A stretch of DNA of 64,000 nucleotides from positions 12,420,471 to 12,484,470 of the forward strand of contig CM037869.1 in assembly GCA_021292105.1 (NCBI GenBank), read 5' to 3'. Under the pieces are notes generated by a model, which worked only from the letters and a program-made list of their open reading frames with translations, did not search any database and had not been told where the DNA came from. Shown piece by piece: positions 61,201 to 64,000 of this stretch (its first letter is position 1; every line of letters starts with the position of its first letter). Origin of the DNA: Anadara kagoshimensis (taxonomy: Eukaryota; Mollusca; Bivalvia; Arcoida; Arcidae). The position numbers and the translations under genes were made by a program.

Positions 61201-63169
61201 ACGCCATTATCACAAGAAATGTTAAAAAAATACAAAAACTGGGACATGACCTTGACCTTCGACCTTGACATCAATTGGAAGAAAATTGCAAGACAAGATC
61301 AACAGTGAAAACTCCATACAATTATCTTCAGCCGTTATGAAGTTATAACAATAAATGTCTCATTTTAAAAATTACATAATTTTACGCAAAAAACGTGTAA
61401 CCTATTTTTCGTCTAATTTTCATGAAAAACACAATTTTAATGTTCCCAGGTATGCTGAATCCAAAAATCTAATCAAAATTTGCCTGCACCTTTTAGTTTC
61501 AGAGAAGAAGATTTTTTTGTATTTTTGCTATTTTTAGTAACAGCGGCCATTTTGTTGGGCGTGGCCAAACCCCGAACACAATTTTGAAAGGCTGTTACCT
61601 AGGCATGATAATCACCAAGTTTCATCAAATATGGCCCAGTAGTTTTGGAGGAGAATATTAAAATGTAAAGTTTACACACGACACACGACGCACGACGGAC
61701 GGTGATAGATTGCAAAAGCTCATCCGAGCCTTTGGCTCACATGAGCTAAAAATAAATAGTGTCATACAAAAAGTTTATAGTTTTCCAGATAATTAACAAT
61801 TTTGGTATTTGTTTGGATCTGTGACCTTGACCTTTGAACCCATGACCTTCATCTTTATATGAAATTGACCGTTAGGCCAATATCTTCAATATTCTAATAT
61901 ATGCCTTACAAAAAGTTTATAATTTTCCAGGTAATTAACAATTTCAGTATATGTGATCTTGACCTTTGAACACAAGACCTTCATCTATATATCAGAATAA
62001 CTGTTAGGAGAATACTTACAATATTCTAATATGCGGTACATGCCTATACAAAAAGTTTATAGTTTTCTGGATAATTAACCATTTCAGTATCTATTTGCAT
62101 CTGTGACCTTGACCTTTGAACCCATAACCTTCATCTGCATATAAACATTATTGTTTGGCCATTCCCTATAATATTCTAACACACATGCCTATACAAAATG
62201 TTTATAGTTTTCAAGATATACACATATTGACAAAATCACTAATTTTAGCAATTTTCCCTGAATTACCTTGCCATTTCCCCATTTTGGCCCCTAAAACTAT
62301 CATTTAAGTATGTTTTATATGTTTTATATGAAATATCTTAGCTATATCTCTTGTATGTTTAGAAGAGACGATTTTTAAAGATTTTTACAATTTCCCCCTT
62401 TATAGGACCCCAAGGGGACATCATCCCTTCATTTGTGCAAATCTTAAAGCAAATCTTAAATCTAGTATAATTGAAATATTAATTATTTTGTTATTTTTAT
62501 TTAATCTAGAATTTCGGGTGTCATTTTGAAGATTGCCTATAGCTTACAAAATAATTGTTTTAGTTTTGTTGAAAATTTGAATTTTGAATTCCATAAAAGA
62601 TTGCCAAAATCAGTGTAATTTAAGGTAAGAAAAATTTTAATTAAGGAATGATTGTGACCTAAGATCACATGAGGAGAACAATAAAAAAAGAAAGAAACAC
62701 TATTGGATGGTCCAGCTGGAGCACAACCAAAGCAGCGGCCACAGACAAACAGTTGAAAGGATAGCGTTGTGGCCTTATGCGCTTTCTAGCATTGAGAGCA
62801 TTATGGTTTAGGTACGGAATGGGGACTGGATGCTGTATTTAAGGCCTCTAGGGGGGTTTTAATTCACAGTGATTTTCTTTGGCTAAAATTACTACTGAAT
62901 AAAGGTAGTTTTCCCCTAAGGAAAAAATGATTAAAATTTCCTAATTTGACCACTGAAATTCCCAATACAACAGTGATACACATTAAAATTAAATCTAGTT
63001 GTCCTTACCCACAAAATGTAAGATATTGTCACAATTTAACATCTTTGTATTGAGAATCCTAAGATTTGCAAGCATTTCATAATGCAGTTTGCTGTATTTC
63101 AGAAATTTTCCCAATTTGAAAGGTAAAAGGTACGTTTTTAAAAAATGTAACAAAATCACTGATTCATGA
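48118..63169 (-). CDS. RNASEH2B: Ribonuclease H2 subunit B, C-terminal seven exons (5' end outside window)
   Basis: Exons 63169-63009, 59892-59828, 58980-58878, 58595-58517, 57142-57100, 51252-51181, 48216-48118 join in phase and match human RNASEH2B from about residue 95 to near its end. Family role: non-catalytic subunit of the nuclear RNase H2 trimer, which removes ribonucleotides from DNA and degrades RNA:DNA hybrids. Landmarks: LLHFL and GKF, NILHFV, YKYNKDKTLSWLKLK (human YKYSKEKTLKWLEKK), LRYAFGMISEYLPGDLSDSL (human [20 protein letters not shown]), EDYSK, then KVDKSGMKS identical to human, and the PCNA-interacting box MKSISSFF near the C-terminus. The basic tail after the box is shorter than in human. 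The 5.8-kb intron between 57100 and 51252 is mostly one inserted element. The first ~90 residues were not found up to 64000. Confidence 0.92.
48310..48545 (+). repeat. Family-B interspersed repeat
   Basis: GTCCAAGCACTACTGATGAA and TAGTGCTTTAACATTAAAAC. The reverse strand reads LVFEEFQILTSSKFRQKYIS, as in the 21590 copy. It lies in the last RNASEH2B intron. Confidence 0.75.
48907..49053. mobile_element. Hairpin element, ~60-bp arms
   Basis: GTGCTACTATAGTATTGTCT then TGGGGAGTATAGTG is mirrored by CACTATACTCCCCAGGACAA then TACTATAGTAGCAC. The ends ATGTTTTCC and GGAAAACAT also pair. Last RNASEH2B intron. Confidence 0.88.
49212..49263. repeat. (TA)n microsatellite
   Basis: TA run in the last RNASEH2B intron. 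Confidence 0.93.
49290..49445 (+). mobile_element. RT-family 3' end, internally shortened
   Basis: CCCATAGTTCATGTTCCTTT, GGGTTTAACTAGCTAAACAG then a diverged tail. 49450-50310 shows two copies of GCCAAAATCAAGGTTT and no gene. Confidence 0.65.
50313..51168 (+). repeat. Tandem array of the RT-family 3' tail, ~51-bp unit, about 16 copies
   Basis: It begins as a normal family 3' end (CCTAACTTGTCAGTTCCAAA), then the tail TTTGCTTCTGGATTGTGATT, CGGACATGGATTAGTATG, TTTGTTTTTAC repeats about 16 times. Other copies in this window carry the tail once. Open frames across it are repeat artefacts. Confidence 0.93.
51181..51252 (-). CDS. RNASEH2B: RNASEH2B exon (linker, EDYSK)
   Basis: Acceptor TTTTATAG, donor AAAAG|GTTAGA, 24 codons in phase 0. 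The charged linker contains DEDYSKN, like human EDYTKFN. A retroelement-tail tandem array starts within about 15 bases of the donor. Confidence 0.88.
51545..51640 (-). mobile_element. Possible tRNA-like SINE head
   Basis: The reverse strand reads GGTTGAGTGGTACTGTCACT and TGTGTTTGAAACCTC, resembling A and B boxes. Short and diverged. Confidence 0.35.
52155..53460. repeat. Left subterminal cluster of ACGTTAC motifs
   Basis: ACAAACGTTAC (near 52158 and 52345), TACGTTACGT (52546), ACATACGTTACC (52703), TACGTTACTATAGGTAACG (near 53035), AAGTAACGTATGTA (53071), GGTAACGTAAG and CTACGTTAC (53425-53455). Both orientations occur. Confidence 0.7.
53598..53692 (-). mobile_element. RT-family 3' end inside the TIR element
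   Basis: GTGTCCGAATCACAAATCCA, AACTGACAAGTTAAGTTAAA and CACATGAACTTCCA, ending exactly where the coding-like fragment starts. Confidence 0.75.
53692..54067 (+). pseudogene. Broken coding fragment of a single-pass membrane protein
   Basis: One frame (53692-53892) reads SDSGYVSLEPVPVTS, then a membrane segment TVVILFLVLGYLLF and a basic KLRGKL. After a shift to another frame, 53903-54067 reads KRVTFSNEK, one TGA, then ESDVSIIDLTPNKRSSARKS and TAA. Ser/Lys-rich, protein-like composition in both pieces suggests a former cytoplasmic tail; KRVTF resembles a PP1-docking RVxF motif. The break and stop suggest decay. It sits inside the 4-kb TIR element, so it may be captured host sequence. Family not recognised. 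Confidence 0.35.
54325..54635 (+). mobile_element. RT-family fragment inside the TIR element
   Basis: KDTTDPSCSASYWDLYLNYG matches the 46.2-kb RT copy. After an internal deletion it continues with TTTCCTGGTGAAAGTTCGTG and GGCATGGATCGGTATG. Confidence 0.7.
55040..55440. repeat. Right subterminal cluster of TACATACGTTACC motifs
   Basis: GTTACATACGTGACT and GTTACATACGTTACT (55045-55085), GTTACATACGTTACCGATAA (55235), CTACATACGTTACCGAA (55412). The same motif occurs in the left cluster, a pattern typical of subterminal transposase-binding repeats. Confidence 0.7.
56712..57028. repeat. Tandem repeat, ~78-bp unit, four copies
   Basis: ATCAACC, GCGAACAGACAAATTTTTTC, CACTGCGATCTGTCCCAAGG and GGCCCCGAGAAA recur in order. 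It lies next to RNASEH2B micro-exon 57100-57142. Confidence 0.93.
57100..57142 (-). CDS. RNASEH2B: RNASEH2B micro-exon (LPVVEEKKEEPPSK)
   Basis: 43 nt with acceptor TTTTGTAG, donor AAG|GTAATC. It gives LPVVEEKKEEPPSK, positioned like human LPEPSASLPNPPSK. The nearer CCAG cannot be used because it brings a stop after joining. Confidence 0.85.
57395..57610 (-). mobile_element. SINE body, reverse copy
   Basis: The reverse complement reads GGTCCTGTGTCACGGTAGGA and GGGACGTTAAACACC, matching the 8190-8350 body. It lies in an RNASEH2B intron. Confidence 0.6.
57610..58510. other. Intronic AT-rich sequence, no feature seen
   Basis: RNASEH2B intron with A and T runs only. Confidence 0.5.
58517..58595 (-). 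CDS. RNASEH2B: RNASEH2B exon (LRYAFGMISEYLPGDLSDSL)
   Basis: Acceptor TATTTTCAG, donor TTTAGG|GTAAGT. Very close to the human helix [20 protein letters not shown]. Confidence 0.92.
58878..58980 (-). CDS. RNASEH2B: RNASEH2B exon (TEKLSDAL ... TSTDDK)
   Basis: Acceptor ATATTTTAG, donor AAAG|GTATTT. It aligns with the human segment NQTVAALKTNNVNVSS to ASTDK, ending in TSTDDK. Confidence 0.88.
59078..59165 (+). repeat. ~95-bp conserved interspersed element, copy 3
   Basis: Same start TAAGAAATAATCAACATTTA and GAGCTCACATGCGGAAG. A further matching piece (GGAAAACGCAGGTC, near 59355) is displaced by about 180 bases, suggesting an insertion in this copy. Confidence 0.75.
59514..59613 (+). CDS. Candidate first exon with hydrophobic N-terminus
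   Basis: The frame MAKMKKFTLEVMSLVTFYVV continues CATGTVICLVFQP to a donor CCAG|GTAAAT, leaving 1 nt. A basic start followed by about 22 hydrophobic residues looks like a signal anchor or signal peptide. It lies inside an RNASEH2B intron on the opposite strand. No further plus-strand exon was found to its right, so it could be chance. Confidence 0.25.
59828..59892 (-). CDS. RNASEH2B: RNASEH2B exon (YKYNKDKTLSWLKLK)
   Basis: Acceptor ATTTTTACAG and donor AAG|GTAAAC. The encoded AYKYNKDKTLSWLKLK is a clear match to human YYKYSKEKTLKWLEKK. Confidence 0.92.
59903..61750. mobile_element. Element with GGCCCATGGGCC/GCTCACCTGA start and GAGCTAAAAA end
   Basis: Starts AGAGGCCCATGGGCCTTAAC then GCTCACCTGA, ends GAGCCTTTGGCTCACATGAG then CTAAAAA. 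The right part has GCGGCCATTTTGTTGGGCG and ACGACGCACGACGGACGG, as at the end of the 17.5-kb element. It carries the 145-bp satellite. In an RNASEH2B intron. Confidence 0.75.
60140..61200. repeat. 145-bp satellite, about 7 units, AGGTCA-rich
   Basis: TGACCTTGACCTTTGAACC recurs near 60250, 60395, 60538, 60683, 60829, 60974 and 61119 (spacing 143-146), with ATACATGCCTATACAAAAAG in each unit. Confidence 0.93.
61757..62225. repeat. 145-bp satellite, about 3 units
   Basis: Same unit outside the element end: TGACCTTGACCTTTGAACCC near 61822 and 62103, and a diverged unit near 61950. Confidence 0.88.
62230..63008. other. Intron; small open frame of unknown nature
   Basis: 62652-62816 (+) reads HYWMVQLEHNQSSGHRQTVE then RIALWPYALSSIESIMV and a stop, less AT-rich than its surroundings. 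No homology recognised and no clear splice sites; may be a repeat piece. Confidence 0.25.
63009..63169 (-). CDS. RNASEH2B: RNASEH2B exon (LLHFL ... NILHFVG)
   Basis: Acceptor GTTTTACAG, donor G|GTAAGG, phase 2 in and phase 1 out. LLHFL, GKF and IL fit human LLHYL, GKF and IL, with GKF-to-IL spacing identical (20 residues). The last codon joins exactly to the next exon (FVG|EDD). Similarity is weaker than in later exons. Confidence 0.75.
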
Positions 63170-63689
63170 CTGTAAAACATATATCTCTTAATGGTGTAAC
63201 TTCTTCAGGTAACTGTATCTGTTACATTTTCTAGGCGCAAATAGCTGCAAAAATGCTGATAGGGCTTTAAACAATAATGCACTCACTCGCTCTTCAAATA
63301 CGTAGAAGAGAAGAGATTTTGTCATTCAAGCCTGAACACAGGTGCTGATTAAGACTGAATAATGAAAATAATTAAAAACTAACAAAGGCTGGTGTATTTC
63401 TATATCTGTATATAATAAATCAATTCCTGTAGACCTGTCATTATAACAATGTGTTCATGAGGACGTTTTTTTTTTTTGTTTTTTTTTACAGATGTTATAT
63501 ATATATTATAATCGTGATAAGAGAAATATAAAACAGAACTTCTCATCCAATTTTTAATTTTTTAAAAAGACTGAGACTTTTTGTTAACTTTTTATGGTAA
63601 GTGATAAAAAAGAGTTAATATTGAAAAAAAATGAATCGATGACATTGACCTAAAAATATGTATTTTATGTAATTTATAAATTCAAAGTA

Positions 63690-64000
63690 CAGTAAAAACT
63701 GCATTTACAGTCACCTGCCGATAGGGGTCATGTTGCATCCTGCCTAATGAATTTTAGTAGTCAAACCTGTCTATAAAGGCCATCCTAGGGAAGCAGAGAA
63801 TGATGCCTTTATGAGCAGGTGGCCCTTATATACAGGTTCAAACACTATGAATAAAGAACACTTGGGATACAATTTTACTGGCCTTTATAAGCAGGTGGTC
63901 CTAATATAGAGGTGGCCTTTAAGGTAATTCCATACTTTACAAATCGCCTGAAAACACATATTGAAATTTTGATATGTTGTACATGGGCATAAACCATTCA
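63690..64000. repeat. GACAGGT-type repeat, then the 32.5-kb repeat
   Basis: CAAACCTGTCTATAAAGGCC, GCAGGTGG and ATATACAGGTTCAAAC recur in the GACAGGT family. 63925-64000 matches 32530-32610. No further RNASEH2B exon was recognised between 63170 and 64000. Confidence 0.7.

Noticed and set aside
63250..63340. Possible additional RNASEH2B exon ending at GCGA|GTGAGT
   Set aside because: All three frames back to the CTGTGTTCAG acceptor contain a stop, and no family similarity is seen.

Overview
This is eukaryotic, AT-rich, intron-rich DNA. The density of tandem repeats, foldback elements, MITEs, tRNA-headed SINEs and 5'-truncated retroelement ends, together with the repeat types themselves, suggests a marine invertebrate, most likely a bivalve mollusc. 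The organism is inferred from repeat style and protein similarity, not from a marker gene. There are no bacterial-style operons. Most of the open frames are chance frames in repeats or introns.

Two protein-coding genes can be assembled from exons with consistent splice sites and phases, both on the minus strand. (1) A complete five-exon Rho/Rac-family small GTPase occupies 31701 down to 20563 (194 residues, CAAX end CCLF). It has an intact P-loop, DTAGQ, TKxD and SAL box, but the switch I threonine is replaced by phenylalanine. (2) The C-terminal seven exons of RNASEH2B (ribonuclease H2 subunit B) run from 63169 down to 48118 and end in the PCNA-binding motif MKSISSFF. The N-terminal exons lie beyond the right edge. 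Weaker coding candidates are: two duplicated exon-like sequences with matching ATG and splice donor upstream of the GTPase (37621-37686 and 39913-40014); a plus-strand signal-anchor-like first exon at 59514-59613; and a broken transmembrane-protein fragment at 53692-54067.

Layout: 1-4.8 kb, duplicated interspersed repeats and a 206-bp tandem. 4.98-7.64 kb, a nested 27/59-bp satellite with a higher-order duplication. 7.6-20 kb, a SINE, a decayed mariner transposase, many retroelement 3' ends, and a 1.9-kb element with a 166-bp array and a nested MITE. 20.5-31.7 kb, the GTPase with repeat-filled introns, including a TTAA-flanked piggyBac-like MITE. 31.9-37 kb, a hairpin element and a 49-bp satellite. 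37.5-44.4 kb, segmental duplications and nested foldback/MITE structures. 45-47.4 kb, a retroelement cluster with an RT fragment (YIDD box) and a long-TIR MITE. 48.1-63.2 kb, RNASEH2B, whose 5.8-kb intron holds a 4.03-kb element with perfect 26-bp terminal inverted repeats, TATA target duplications and dispersed copies of a TACATACGTTACC motif. 59.9-62.2 kb, a 145-bp satellite rich in AGGTCA half-sites.

The two genes have no evident functional link. One belongs to Rho-type signalling at membranes, the other to ribonucleotide removal from DNA in the nucleus. The most interesting material is the altered GTPase switch I, the 4-kb TIR element with its coding-like cargo, and the retroelement tail amplified into an array beside an RNASEH2B splice donor.
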